Part shown: piece after piece, positions 14,133 through 22,445 of the stretch
Layout: each line of letters begins with the position of its first letter
Numbering within the stretch: position 1 is the stretch's first letter
DNA from: Bacillus sp. AFS029637
GTDB lineage: Bacteria > Bacillota > Bacilli > Bacillales > Bacillaceae_G
Assembly (NCBI RefSeq): GCF_002584985.1
Contig: NZ_NUPZ01000037.1
Location: 188,088 to 226,109, forward strand
Reading direction: 5' to 3'
Length of the DNA: 38,022 nt
The notes under the pieces: model-generated
What the model saw: only the letters and a program-made list of their open reading frames with translations
Told to the model about the DNA's origin: nothing
The model's database searches: none
Made by a program: the position numbers and the translations under genes

Positions 14133-15188
14133 TTACTTTAAGTTTTCTACAATACCACCAGATGTTTTTCCACGGACTGGAATACCACCGCGACCGGCTT
14201 TACCTGTTTTCTCATCAATAAACATCGCGAAATCATTTGCAATTTCTCGGCCATTTGGCATCGTGAGCCATAATCTTAATAAATGGCGTTTTCGTTCCTG
14301 TTCTTCATAGTCTTCATATTGAGTACGTGAGTGAAGAACTGTATAATTATTAACGAATTGCATATCACCTTCTTCCAGCATCATATTATAATGCATATTT
14401 TCATCATGAAGGATGGAATCCAGTATGTCTAAAGCTTCAATTTCAACTTTTGACAAATGGATACCCGTTTTCGCTTGTGCTGATTCAATAAATGTACGGA
14501 CATATCTGCAGCTCAATTTACCATCATAGTAACTAAAAATCGGTGATGTAAATACTGGTGATTCACCTGGTGACTCCTCCCCACGTCGATCAAAGTTGAA
14601 TGGACGACAGAGAATTCCCAGATACTCTGGGTACTTCTCAAGAATTTCATTATAAACAGCCATTGAACTTATGATACTACTGAAACCCCCGGATTTCCCT
14701 TTTCGAAGACTTAATAATCCGACGACATCAGATCCATCCGCGTGAAAAGGCAGATGCAATTTCGTTTGGTAACCGCGTACATTTGAATTTTCTAAACTCA
14801 GACCTTGATCAATGACGTGCCCTAAGAGATCACCGTTTGCGTTTTGCGATACCGGAATGCCCATGTGAAGTCCGAGCCCCCAATAAATAGTGCTCACTTC
14901 TTCATCCGTATACCTTTCCATTGGCAATCCACGAATTAATAGAAACCCCCTCCCATTCTCTAACTCTTCCACAAAGTATGCAATTTCGTCAGAGAGATCC
15001 GGAATCAGGAAGTCTTCCTTGTTAAAATTAGGTGCTTTTAAACCCTTTTGTTTAACAAGAAATAAAGCGCTTTCAAGAGATGCTATTGTTTTCTCAGATA
15101 AATAATAAACCCATGAATCATCTTTAGCTAAATCAATACCTTTCCACGCTACTGGTCCTTGAACCTTTTCCTTTAAAATGAGCGACAT
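14133..15188 (-). CDS. TauD/TfdA-like Fe(II)/2-oxoglutarate dioxygenase 1
   Basis: A 351-residue oxygenase with H149 and D151 (PFHADGSD) and H286 (VLHSRTQYED) as Fe(II) ligands, and Arg301/305 in KRHLLRLWLT for 2-oxoglutarate. The region GLLSLRKGKSGGFSSIISSM follows the first His and is shared with dioxygenase 2. GGAGGA lies six bases before the ATG. It begins 33 bases after the ligase stop, so both are surely cotranscribed, with transporter 2 next. The C-terminus carries an extra basic Gly-rich tail (KAGRGGIPVRGKTSGG) that dioxygenase 2 lacks but the relic at 8426-8587 partly keeps. Substrate unknown; an acid or acyl-CoA is plausible from the neighbours. Confidence 0.9.
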   Translation of the reverse strand: MSLILKEKVQGPVAWKGIDLAKDDSWVYYLSEKTIASLESALFLVKQKGLKAPNFNKEDFLIPDLSDEIAYFVEELENGRGFLLIRGLPMERYTDEEVSTIYWGLGLHMGIPVSQNANGDLLGHVIDQGLSLENSNVRGYQTKLHLPFHADGSDVVGLLSLRKGKSGGFSSIISSMAVYNEILEKYPEYLGILCRPFNFDRRGEESPGESPVFTSPIFSYYDGKLSCRYVRTFIESAQAKTGIHLSKVEIEALDILDSILHDENMHYNMMLEEGDMQFVNNYTVLHSRTQYEDYEEQERKRHLLRLWLTMPNGREIANDFAMFIDEKTGKAGRGGIPVRGKTSGGIVENLK

Positions 15189-15221
15189 ACATATTCCTCC
15201 TTCAATAATATGGTTAGTTTC

Positions 15222-16736
15222 TTACTTAACTTCAATCAATTGTCTTAACTCTCTGCGCAAAATTTTCCCTGTTGAGTTCTTAGGTAACCCTTTAGAAAAT
15301 TCCACTTGGCTAGGAAGCTTGTACTTAACCAGCTTATCCTGACAAAATCGGATAATGTCATTCACGGTGATTCGTTCATCATTGACTACGACATAAGCTT
15401 TTACTTTTTCTTCGTATTCTCCATCTGAAACTCCGATTACGGCCGCCTCTATAACAGCAGGATGTTGATACAGAACTTCCTCCACTTCACGAGGATATAC
15501 ATTGTATCCACCAACAATAATCATGTCCTTCTTGCGATCCACGATGTAGATGTATCCTTCTTCATCCATTGTCGCTAGATCATCAGTGTAAAACCATCCA
15601 TCTATTAAGACCGCTGATGTAGCTTCCGGCATCCTCAAGTATCCATTCATTACGTTTGGCCCTTGAACTACTAATTCTCCGACTTCTCCTCTAGGCAATT
15701 CTTTTCCGTCCTCATTGACAATTTTGCTCTTGAGGCCTGGTATATTTAGGCCGATAGAGCCTGGTTTGCGGGTTCCCTTTAAAGGATTAATAGCGACAAG
15801 AGGAGCAGTTTCTGAAAGACCATACCCTTCCAAGATAAAAACATTATATTTTTTTTCAAATTTTTGTAGCAGCTCGACCGGAATCGAGGCACCTCCTGAG
15901 ATACACAAGCGAACGGATAAGAAATCTTCCTCCTTGGATTCAGGCAATTGCAAGATAAAATTATACATCGTAGGAACTCCAGCAAACACTGTTGCCTTTT
16001 TTTCTCGAATGGTATTGATTACATCAAGAGGGCTGAATTTAGGTAGGATCAGGACAGTTGCCCCGCAAGCAATTGGTGCATTCAGACAAATAGTCATACA
16101 AAAAACATGAAACATTGGTAGAACAGCTACTACACAATCTTTACCATGAAGCTCAATTAATTCTGAAATCGCATCTGCATTCGAAGCCAAATTCCGATGT
16201 GATAACATCGCACCCTTTGGTTTCCCTGTTGTTCCTGATGTGTATAAAATGACTGCAAGGTCTTCCTGATCAATGAAAGGGCTTAGCCAAACATTATTGT
16301 TTGTTTCCATCAGATGCTCCCATGTACATTCCTGATCCTCGGCATCTGTATAAATAACTAGCATTAGATTTTTCAATTGTTCCTTTACTTCTGATAATTT
16401 CGGTTCTACAGATACATGAGCAATAACCGCTTTAACTTGGCTATCATCTAAAATGTAGTTCATCTCCTCTTTCGTATACAAAGGATTCATCGGAACAACA
16501 AATGCACCTAATCGTAAAATGCCGTAATACGTAATGAGAAATTCAGGACTATTTCCTAATAAAAGAGCCACCCCATCTCCCTTCCCAATTCCTCGGGCAG
16601 ACAAACCAGCAGCCAATTGATCTACCTGCTGATTTAGTTCTCTATAAGTAACACTTTTATCTCTATAGATATAAGCGATACTGTCTGGGAATTTACTTGC
16701 ACTTCTTTTCAGATTTCCGTCTAAATTATAACTCAT
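15222..16736 (-). CDS. ANL-superfamily acyl/aryl-CoA ligase
   Basis: A 504-residue adenylate-forming ligase that would activate a carboxylic acid to its CoA thioester through an acyl-AMP. Motifs: P-loop YTSGTTGKPKG (165-175), GYGLSETAPLV, the hinge YTDDLA...DRKKDMIIVGGYNVYP, and the C-terminal NSTGKILRRE with the catalytic Lys about 491. All key residues are present. The start is the ATG at 16736 behind AAAGGGGGG; the frame opens earlier at 16778. First gene of the best-preserved module: box copy 5 lies upstream, then dioxygenase 1 and transporter 2 follow. It is close to medium/long-chain and 4-coumarate-type ligases; which acid cannot be told. Confidence 0.93.
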   Translation of the reverse strand: MSYNLDGNLKRSASKFPDSIAYIYRDKSVTYRELNQQVDQLAAGLSARGIGKGDGVALLLGNSPEFLITYYGILRLGAFVVPMNPLYTKEEMNYILDDSQVKAVIAHVSVEPKLSEVKEQLKNLMLVIYTDAEDQECTWEHLMETNNNVWLSPFIDQEDLAVILYTSGTTGKPKGAMLSHRNLASNADAISELIELHGKDCVVAVLPMFHVFCMTICLNAPIACGATVLILPKFSPLDVINTIREKKATVFAGVPTMYNFILQLPESKEEDFLSVRLCISGGASIPVELLQKFEKKYNVFILEGYGLSETAPLVAINPLKGTRKPGSIGLNIPGLKSKIVNEDGKELPRGEVGELVVQGPNVMNGYLRMPEATSAVLIDGWFYTDDLATMDEEGYIYIVDRKKDMIIVGGYNVYPREVEEVLYQHPAVIEAAVIGVSDGEYEEKVKAYVVVNDERITVNDIIRFCQDKLVKYKLPSQVEFSKGLPKNSTGKILRRELRQLIEVK

Positions 16737-16815
16737 TAAATGATTCCCCCCTTTATTCATATGGAAGTGGTTGAACAATAATTTTTAAGAATATTCAAAA
16801 TATTGTTACGTTAAG

Positions 16816-16882
16816 TATACTTATAAATAATAATTAAATAAAATTAAAGATTTTAATTTGTAAGTAAGTATTACTAATATTC
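16816..16882. repeat. 68-bp AT-rich regulatory box, copy 5
   Basis: Starts GTATACTTATAAATAATAAT, contains AATTAAATAAAATTAAAG and GTAAGTAAGTATTAC and ends AATATTC. It lies 80 bases before the ligase start. To the right, 16890-16945 may be a heavily worn LysR start (IILEALQNM against MNIEQLVYI), but that match is weak. Confidence 0.85.
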
Positions 16883-16961
16883 AAAAAGGGATGTAGCCAT
16901 TATATTGGAAGCCCTTCAGAATATGTGGGAAGAATTAAGAGGAAAATAACATTTATCCTCT

Positions 16962-17001
16962 TAAAAAAGGACAAACCCATCTCTCAGGTTTGTCCTTTTA
17001 C
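16962..17001 (-). terminator. Terminator of the nitroreductase gene
   Basis: AAAAGGACAAACC pairs with GGTTTGTCCTTTT with a nine-base loop; read leftward it ends in a T run. Confidence 0.9.
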
Positions 17002-17736
17002 TTATTTCTTATTTAACCCTTTCTCACTTAAAAACTCTTTCATATGCATTCTCTTCTCTTTAGCCATAAACGAACTCATTGATTCCGTCCATGTTACGTT
17101 TTTCTTGTTTGATGATCTTTCTTTGTAATACGCGCTCATCGTTTCATCGTATTCGTTTAATAATTCATCGTATTTCTTTTCATCATACCCATTTTCATGA
17201 AGGATTGCTGCTACTGGTAAACGTGGTTTCACTCCATGTTCTTCATTTGGTACACCAACTGTCATTCCGAATACAGGATATACTTTATCCGGCAAATGCA
17301 GCAATTCGCTCACTTCCCTCGGGTTATTACGAATTCCACCAATATAACAAATGCCGTATCCTAACGATTCTGCTGCTAGTGCTAAGTTTTGTGCAAAAAG
17401 TGAAGTATCTACCGTCGCAACGATAAAGTCTTCTACTCCTTCATGTTTTATCTCTGTACCATGTTTAGCACATGCCATTTCAAGACGTTTTAAATCTGCA
17501 CAACAAACAAAGAATGCTGCACAGTCTTTCACGTGACGATTTCCAGATAACTCTGCTAGTTTAGCCTTTAAGTCTTGGTCTGTCACATATAAAACAGAAT
17601 AGGCCTGTACAAAATGCGAGGAAGCGGCATGCTGCGCAGCTTGCACCATTCTTTCTACTACATCTTTCGGAATTGATTCTTCTTTATATTTACGAACTGA
17701 AACGTGTTGCTCCATTTTATGTATGATTTCATTCAT
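17002..17736 (-). CDS. NfsA/NfrA-family NAD(P)H-flavin nitroreductase
   Basis: A 244-residue FMN-dependent reductase. N-terminal EQHVSVRKYKEESIPKD (the Arg-x-Tyr phosphate-binding start of the family), AAQHAASSHFVQAYSV, and the core GYGICYIGGIRNNPREV with LPDKVYPVFGMTVGVP. Length matches NfsA/NfrA1 (about 240-250). These enzymes reduce nitroaromatics, quinones or flavins with NADPH/NADH. The start at 17736 has GGAG eight bases upstream; the frame begins further out at 17796. It is bounded by terminators on both sides, so it is monocistronic and not part of the catabolic island. Confidence 0.9.
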   Translation of the reverse strand: MNEIIHKMEQHVSVRKYKEESIPKDVVERMVQAAQHAASSHFVQAYSVLYVTDQDLKAKLAELSGNRHVKDCAAFFVCCADLKRLEMACAKHGTEIKHEGVEDFIVATVDTSLFAQNLALAAESLGYGICYIGGIRNNPREVSELLHLPDKVYPVFGMTVGVPNEEHGVKPRLPVAAILHENGYDEKKYDELLNEYDETMSAYYKERSSNKKNVTWTESMSSFMAKEKRMHMKEFLSEKGLNKK

Positions 17737-17810
17737 GAAAAACACTCCTTTTTTCTCTTCATAATGAAAAATTAACATATCTTTTTTCATATTCACAACT
17801 TATAAGCACA

Positions 17811-17843
17811 AAAAGAGCAATTCTTTTTGAATTGCTCTTTTTT
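17811..17843 (+). terminator. Rho-independent-type hairpin
   Basis: AAAAGAGCAATTC / GAATTGCTCTTTTTT. No rightward gene ends just before it; read leftward it can end the transcript of the gene at 17949-18266, so the strand is uncertain. Confidence 0.7.
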
Positions 17844-17948
17844 AAAACGTTTATTAGTGCGGTAAATGAAATTATATCGACGATTCGAAACGGGATATCG
17901 ACTTACCGACAAATAACGACAAACTCAAAGCAAATTATTCTTTTCTTA

Positions 17949-18266
17949 TTACGCCGCTTTCAAAACTTTAATACCTTTGACGATATTCCAAATGAAGTAG
18001 TAAATTCCTACAAGAATGAATACTGCATATGTGATCATCATTCCAATTCCCGCACCAGCAGATTGATCGAAGCCTAAACCGTATACGCCTGATACTGCTA
18101 ATCCACCAAATAAGATTGCATATGGGAAAATATGTGACCAAAATGCTTTTTTCGCGTGATATTTCACTTCATCCTCCGCAACGAAGTACACGATAATTGG
18201 CAGTAAAAATGGTGCGAAAAATATACTAAAGTAACATAGTGAAGATAATATATTATTTCCTTTCAT
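17949..18266 (-). CDS. DUF4870-type small membrane protein
   Basis: A 105-residue protein with about three membrane helices: one near residues 7-28 (SSLCYFSIFFAPFLLPIIVY), a loop VAEDEVKYHAKKAFWSH, then two helices. The layout of a first helix followed by a charged segment with H-A-K-K-A is that of DUF4870 proteins, whose role is unknown. The ATG at 18266 has GAGGTG six bases upstream; a GTG at 18275 overlaps that site. Confidence 0.7.
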   Translation of the reverse strand: MKGNNILSSLCYFSIFFAPFLLPIIVYFVAEDEVKYHAKKAFWSHIFPYAILFGGLAVSGVYGLGFDQSAGAGIGMMITYAVFILVGIYYFIWNIVKGIKVLKAA

Positions 18267-18376
18267 CCGATTCACCTCTAAATAGTTTTTGTTATCTTCA
18301 TTATGTCAGGAATCTACTTCAGAAACTATCGCTTTACCTTTCATTAAGATGACAGTTTTGTAAGATTTTCCTCATT

Positions 18377-18420
18377 AAAAGGAATCCCGCCTGAAATGTC
18401 AGGCGGGATTCCTTTTTTAA
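18377..18420 (-). terminator. Terminator of the YdcF-like gene
   Basis: GGAATCCCGCCTGA pairs with TCAGGCGGGATTCC; flanking AAAA and TTTTTT make it work in either direction. Confidence 0.9.
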
Positions 18421-18999
18421 CTATATTCGATTCATAAACCAATATTGAGTAATTGCTAAATACTCTCGAACGTTCGATTGGATAATAATTGGCTTTGGTG
18501 TTTTCGCTGGAAGACCTTCTAATGTCAATCCTTGTTTTTCTGCAATCTTTTTCGCTCGGAACATATGAAAATCGTTCGTTACGATCATACCCTTTTTCAT
18601 ATTGGCTGGAATTAATGTTTTTGAAAATGTAATATTCTCATCTGTACTCGTTGATTTATCCTCCATTATAATACGGTCTTCTGCAATATTTTGTTTCATT
18701 AATCCTTGTTTCATCGCTAATGCTTCTGAAATATCTTCACCTTTTCCTTGTCCGCCAGATACGATAGCGATTGTTTTCTCATGTGATTTTAAATATTCAG
18801 CTGCCTTATCGATACGATATTGCAATGAATAAGACGGTTTCGTTCCATTTACTTTCGATCCGAGTACAATTATATAATCAGCATCGTAGGTCGCATTCAT
18901 ATGCCCATGCTTATAAATGTTATATTGTAAAAACCCCGCATACACGGCGCAAATCATTATAACAACTAAAATGTACTTAATTATTTTCTTCTTTCTCAT
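18421..18999 (-). CDS. YdcF/SanA-family (DUF218) membrane-anchored protein
   Basis: A 192-residue protein with one N-terminal membrane helix (IIKYILVVIMICAVYAGF) and an extracellular DUF218 domain: DADYIIVLGSKV, YRIDKAAEYL, IVSGGQGKGEDISEA, EDKSTSTDENI and VTNDFHMFRAKKIAE, all typical landmarks. SanA-like members affect envelope permeability; the chemistry is not settled. GGAG lies nine bases before the ATG at 18999, whereas the ATG at 19005 would be only three bases away. Confidence 0.88.
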   Translation of the reverse strand: MRKKKIIKYILVVIMICAVYAGFLQYNIYKHGHMNATYDADYIIVLGSKVNGTKPSYSLQYRIDKAAEYLKSHEKTIAIVSGGQGKGEDISEALAMKQGLMKQNIAEDRIIMEDKSTSTDENITFSKTLIPANMKKGMIVTNDFHMFRAKKIAEKQGLTLEGLPAKTPKPIIIQSNVREYLAITQYWFMNRI

Positions 19000-19159
19000 A
19001 TTCATATACTCCTATTTTCTTTACTTTCTTCATGATAATATCCATTTATTTGTTTGTATACAGACAAATTCCAATTAACCCTAATTTATCCTCCTAAAGG
19101 TAATATTTCTATTACTTTCGGGAATAGTAAGTACAACTTCGCACGAAGGAGTGTCCCTA

Positions 19160-19837
19160 TTGCTTCTCTTTTTATGTAACGTATCATTCTTTTTTATTTT
19201 ATTTTTACTATCGCTTAAGCTACTCGGTAAATCCGCATTAGCACAACTAACTCCTCATGATTTTGGGGCTATTATCTTTTTATCTTATTTAGCTTTTCAA
19301 GCCATACCAGTCTCTGGTACTTTGCAAGCCTTTCTCGGTATGGTTGTTATTACATGTTTACATTTGCTTCTTACAAAATTAAGCTTACTCAATAAACTAA
19401 ATCGTTTCATTCTCGGACACCCCATTATTTTAATTAAACATGGTGATATTATTTTTGAGAATTTACAAAAAAGTAGATATCCGATCGCTGAATTACTTTC
19501 TAACCTTCGCGTTGCGGGATATCCAAGTGTTCATGAAATTGAATATGCAATTTTAGAAGCGAATGGAGCGATTAGTATTTTACCAAAGAGAGAGCTTGTA
19601 CCATTAACTCCGAAAGATTTAAATATTGATGTTACATATGCTGGGTTACCAATCGCCCTTATCGTTGATTCACAAATTCAATACGATAACTTAAAGTTAA
19701 TTCATAAAGACGAAAAGTGGTTATATAAAGAATTAAAAGAAAAAGGAATTACAACTATTAAAAACGTTGCTTTTGCATCTGTTCAAGAAACCGATGGGTC
19801 ATTCGCTATTAGTTTAAAAAATAAGAAATCCCCTTAA
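19160..19837 (+). CDS. DUF421 (YetF-family) membrane protein
   Basis: A 225-residue protein with three N-terminal helices followed by a cytosolic domain. The phrase LLGKSALAQLTPHDFGAIIFL corresponds to the family hallmark G-K-x-x-x-x-Q-L-T-P. The soluble part contains GHPIILIKHGDIIFENL and EIEYAILEANGAISIL, also family landmarks. AAGGAG lies eight bases before the TTG at 19160; an upstream GTG at 19151 overlaps that site. YetF-type proteins occur in spore-formers, with a germination role for some; the function here is unknown. Confidence 0.85.
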   Translation: MLLFLCNVSFFFILFLLSLKLLGKSALAQLTPHDFGAIIFLSYLAFQAIPVSGTLQAFLGMVVITCLHLLLTKLSLLNKLNRFILGHPIILIKHGDIIFENLQKSRYPIAELLSNLRVAGYPSVHEIEYAILEANGAISILPKRELVPLTPKDLNIDVTYAGLPIALIVDSQIQYDNLKLIHKDEKWLYKELKEKGITTIKNVAFASVQETDGSFAISLKNKKSP

Positions 19838-19856
19838 TTACTTAAGGGGATTTCTT
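19823..19856. terminator. Bidirectional terminator between DUF421 and MATE genes
   Basis: AAGAAATCCCCTTAA / TTAAGGGGATTTCTT with a four-base loop. It overlaps the stop codon of the DUF421 gene and serves both convergent genes. Confidence 0.85.
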
Positions 19857-19858
19857 CA

Positions 19859-21214
19859 TCATATTGCTTCTTTCTCTCCTGCCATGTTTAATGGAACAGG
19901 ATGTTTCATACGATTCATCGTAAATACGATAATCGCTGTCATTACTTCTGCAACTGGCATAACAAGCCAAATTCCATTTATACCAAATAATTTCGGCATA
20001 ATCCATAACAACGGAATAATAAATAGTAACCCGCGGCTCATTATAATAAGTACCGATTTTTTCGTTTGTCGCACGGATTGGAAGTACTCTCCATACACAA
20101 TGTTATAACCTAAAAATACGTATTGGATAAAGAACAAGCTAATACCTGTTAATGTTAACTCCAATAATTCTGGAGATTGGACATCAAATAAACCAATGAT
20201 ATATTTCCCGAAGAATAATCCGACAATTATCGCAACACCCCCGAGTACAACTGCAATTTTTACAGCAAACTGCAATCCTTCACGCAATCTTTCTGATAAA
20301 TTTGCACCGTAATGAAAGCTAGCAATTGGTTGCAATGCAGCACCTACACCGAAGAATAATAGTAATGTCATTGCATGAATGCTATTCACCATCGCAAAAG
20401 AAGCTACACCTAGTTCTCCTGCATATTGAACGAAGGTGATATTAAAACCAATCGTTACGATTGCCACTGTACTTTCTGCTGTAAAACTTGGAAAACCAAT
20501 TACCATAATTTGTTTCACTGTATCCCATTCAAAATGGAATTTCACCCATTTTAATACACTACTTTTCCTAAAGAAATGAGTTAATAATACAAGGAAACCG
20601 ATTGCTGCCGATAGAATAGTTGCTGACGCAGCTCCTGTTACGCCCCATCCAAAGATAAAAATAAAAACATAGTCAAAAATAATGTTCAATACAGCCGTTA
20701 CGACAAGACCTGCCATTGCTAAATTAGGATTTCCATCGTTACGTATAAATGTACTTAAAATATTTTCTAACACGTAAATCATTCCAAATGTCAATATCAC
20801 GTGTAAATAGTCTAACGCATATGGTAAAATCACTTCATTTGCACCGAATAAGTATGCTAAATCTTCTATTCTCCATAAGCAAATTGCCGCTAAAATACTT
20901 ACAATAATAACTGCTACCGTCATGGATTGCGTAAAAATAGACCTTGCTCTTTCTCGTTTATTTTCACCTAATGCAATGGAATATAGCGTTGCCCCGCCCA
21001 TTCCAATCCATAATGAAATAGAGAAGAAAATTGAAAACGCTGGAACAGCTACATTTACTCCAGCTAAACCGTTTGCTCCAACGCCTCTACTAATCATGAT
21101 CGCATCAATCATGACATTTACTGACATTAATACCATACCGAGAACTGCTGGTATTAAATATGAAATAAATAAACTTTTAATTGGTTTTTCTCTTAATTTT
21201 TCTGTTGCTTCCAT
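19859..21214 (-). CDS. MATE-family multidrug/cation antiporter
   Basis: A 451-residue permease with about 12 helices arranged as two homologous halves (first half opens KSLFISYLIPAVLGMVLMSV). The conserved phrase DAIMISRGVGANGLAGVNVA and the second-half equivalent GFPSFTAESTVAIVTIGFN mark a MATE exporter of the DinF/MepA type, driven by Na+ or H+. AAGGAG precedes the ATG. The promoter has 19-bp spacing with a dyad typical of MerR activators, and a MerR-family gene lies directly upstream on the same strand, so drug-induced expression is likely. Confidence 0.9.
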   Translation of the reverse strand: MEATEKLREKPIKSLFISYLIPAVLGMVLMSVNVMIDAIMISRGVGANGLAGVNVAVPAFSIFFSISLWIGMGGATLYSIALGENKRERARSIFTQSMTVAVIIVSILAAICLWRIEDLAYLFGANEVILPYALDYLHVILTFGMIYVLENILSTFIRNDGNPNLAMAGLVVTAVLNIIFDYVFIFIFGWGVTGAASATILSAAIGFLVLLTHFFRKSSVLKWVKFHFEWDTVKQIMVIGFPSFTAESTVAIVTIGFNITFVQYAGELGVASFAMVNSIHAMTLLLFFGVGAALQPIASFHYGANLSERLREGLQFAVKIAVVLGGVAIIVGLFFGKYIIGLFDVQSPELLELTLTGISLFFIQYVFLGYNIVYGEYFQSVRQTKKSVLIIMSRGLLFIIPLLWIMPKLFGINGIWLVMPVAEVMTAIIVFTMNRMKHPVPLNMAGEKEAI

Positions 21215-21248
21215 TCTAATATGCTCCTTTTTTCAACTCTCTTTTTTT

Positions 21249-21279
21249 AGTTTAAACCTTCAAGTAACTTTAAGGTCAA
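21249..21279 (-). promoter_or_regulatory. MerR-type promoter/operator of the MATE gene
   Basis: Leftward: -35 TTGACC, a 19-base spacer, -10 TAAACT. The spacer holds the dyad ACCTTAAAGTTACTTGAAGG, the typical operator of BmrR/MtaN-like regulators, which untwist over-long 19-bp spacers to activate. Confidence 0.85.
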
Positions 21280-21337
21280 TAGAGAATTAAAAAATAGGTA
21301 ATATTGTGTTTGATGTCCATTTGTAACTATACGAGTC

Positions 21338-22177
21338 CTACTGCTTTGTTTTTTTCATTATAGGAATTTGAATTTCTGTTACTTGCTCCTCTGGATTTTC
21401 TGTTACAGACCAATCAATTAATGCAATCTCAATCGAATCTCCGCCTACTTCATATCCTTCTTGGTCAATGTATTTCATTAACTTTTTATATGTTTCATCA
21501 GTTTCTTCATATGGCCCATGGTGATATACACAGGCAAATATGCCCTCTTTAATTTCATCTGAGCTATGTACTTGAAAAGGCATGTAATCCAAAAGAATAA
21601 AAACACTGCTATATGCTTGAAACTCATTTTGCATTAATCCTTTTTTTGCAACTGTTACACCAATATCTCCAGAAAATAAGCTATCATCCATTTGCCTCAT
21701 ATTTTTTTGCAACGAATGGATATAGTACTCAAACATATCATCTGTCGTATTCGGGGCAACCGCAATTGCTGTAATTTTTCGCTTGGGGATCTTTTTAATT
21801 ACCATTCGTTCAGCTTTTGCTTTTGTTGCTTCCTTAATTAAATGAATTCTATGCTCCATTTTCGCCAAAGCATACTCAATTTCTCTTTGTTTTTTCAACA
21901 TCAGTTCTTGTTGTTTTTCCAATAAATTGAGTGCGTATACTGGATTTCTTTCATCAATATATTTCTTAATTTCCTTTAATGGAATATTTAATTGGCGCAA
22001 AAACTTAATCGTATCTAATAATGAAAATTGATCGATTGTGTAATAGCGATAATTCGTTTGCGGATCTACGGTAGACGGATGAAAAATTCCTTTTTCATCA
22101 TAATAGCGTAAAGTCGATTCCGCTATATTATGCATTTTCGCCATTTCTCCAATTGTAAAGCGTTTATTTAATAACAT
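21338..22177 (-). CDS. MerR-family multidrug-sensing regulator (BmrR-like)
   Basis: A 279-residue activator. The MerR winged helix is at residues 6-75 (FTIGEMAKMHNIAESTLRYY, then KEIKKYIDERNP), a long dimerisation coiled coil at about 80-120, and a GyrI-like effector domain in the C-terminal half (FACVYHHGPYEETDETYKKL). BmrR-type proteins bind lipophilic cations and activate an adjacent exporter gene; here that is the MATE gene 120 bases downstream. GGAG lies eight bases before the ATG. Confidence 0.9.
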   Translation of the reverse strand: MLLNKRFTIGEMAKMHNIAESTLRYYDEKGIFHPSTVDPQTNYRYYTIDQFSLLDTIKFLRQLNIPLKEIKKYIDERNPVYALNLLEKQQELMLKKQREIEYALAKMEHRIHLIKEATKAKAERMVIKKIPKRKITAIAVAPNTTDDMFEYYIHSLQKNMRQMDDSLFSGDIGVTVAKKGLMQNEFQAYSSVFILLDYMPFQVHSSDEIKEGIFACVYHHGPYEETDETYKKLMKYIDQEGYEVGGDSIEIALIDWSVTENPEEQVTEIQIPIMKKTKQ

Positions 22178-22330
22178 ATACCCTACTCCAATTCGTTAAA
22201 AATGTAGCCTTATTTCTTCTTATTATATAGTGATTACCTCCATACCTAAATCGAATCCTATTATGAAAATCTGCTATTTTTTCATTGATTTTTAATAAAT
22301 TTTATTATATATTAATTACAGGTTCAAATT

Positions 22331-22350
22331 ACGAGTTCAAAAGAACTTGT
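22331..22350. promoter_or_regulatory. Perfect palindrome upstream of the antiporter
   Basis: ACGAGTTC, four A, GAACTTGT: an 8-bp inverted repeat (one G-T when read as RNA) about 100 bases before the antiporter start. A possible operator or short leader hairpin; a second small hairpin-like stretch GACCC...GGGTTTT follows at about 22,356-22,377. Confidence 0.4.
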
Positions 22351-22445
22351 AATAAGACCCTTTGTTTAATGGGTTTTACATATTTTCATTAGGCAAATTC
22401 CGAGAAATCGTATGATAAAAATAAAAATGATGAGGAGAGGATCCG

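Noticed and set aside
16890-16945. Possible fourth LysR relic beside box copy 5
   Set aside because: Only a weak match (IILEALQNM against MNIEQLVYI); mentioned with the box but not called as a feature.
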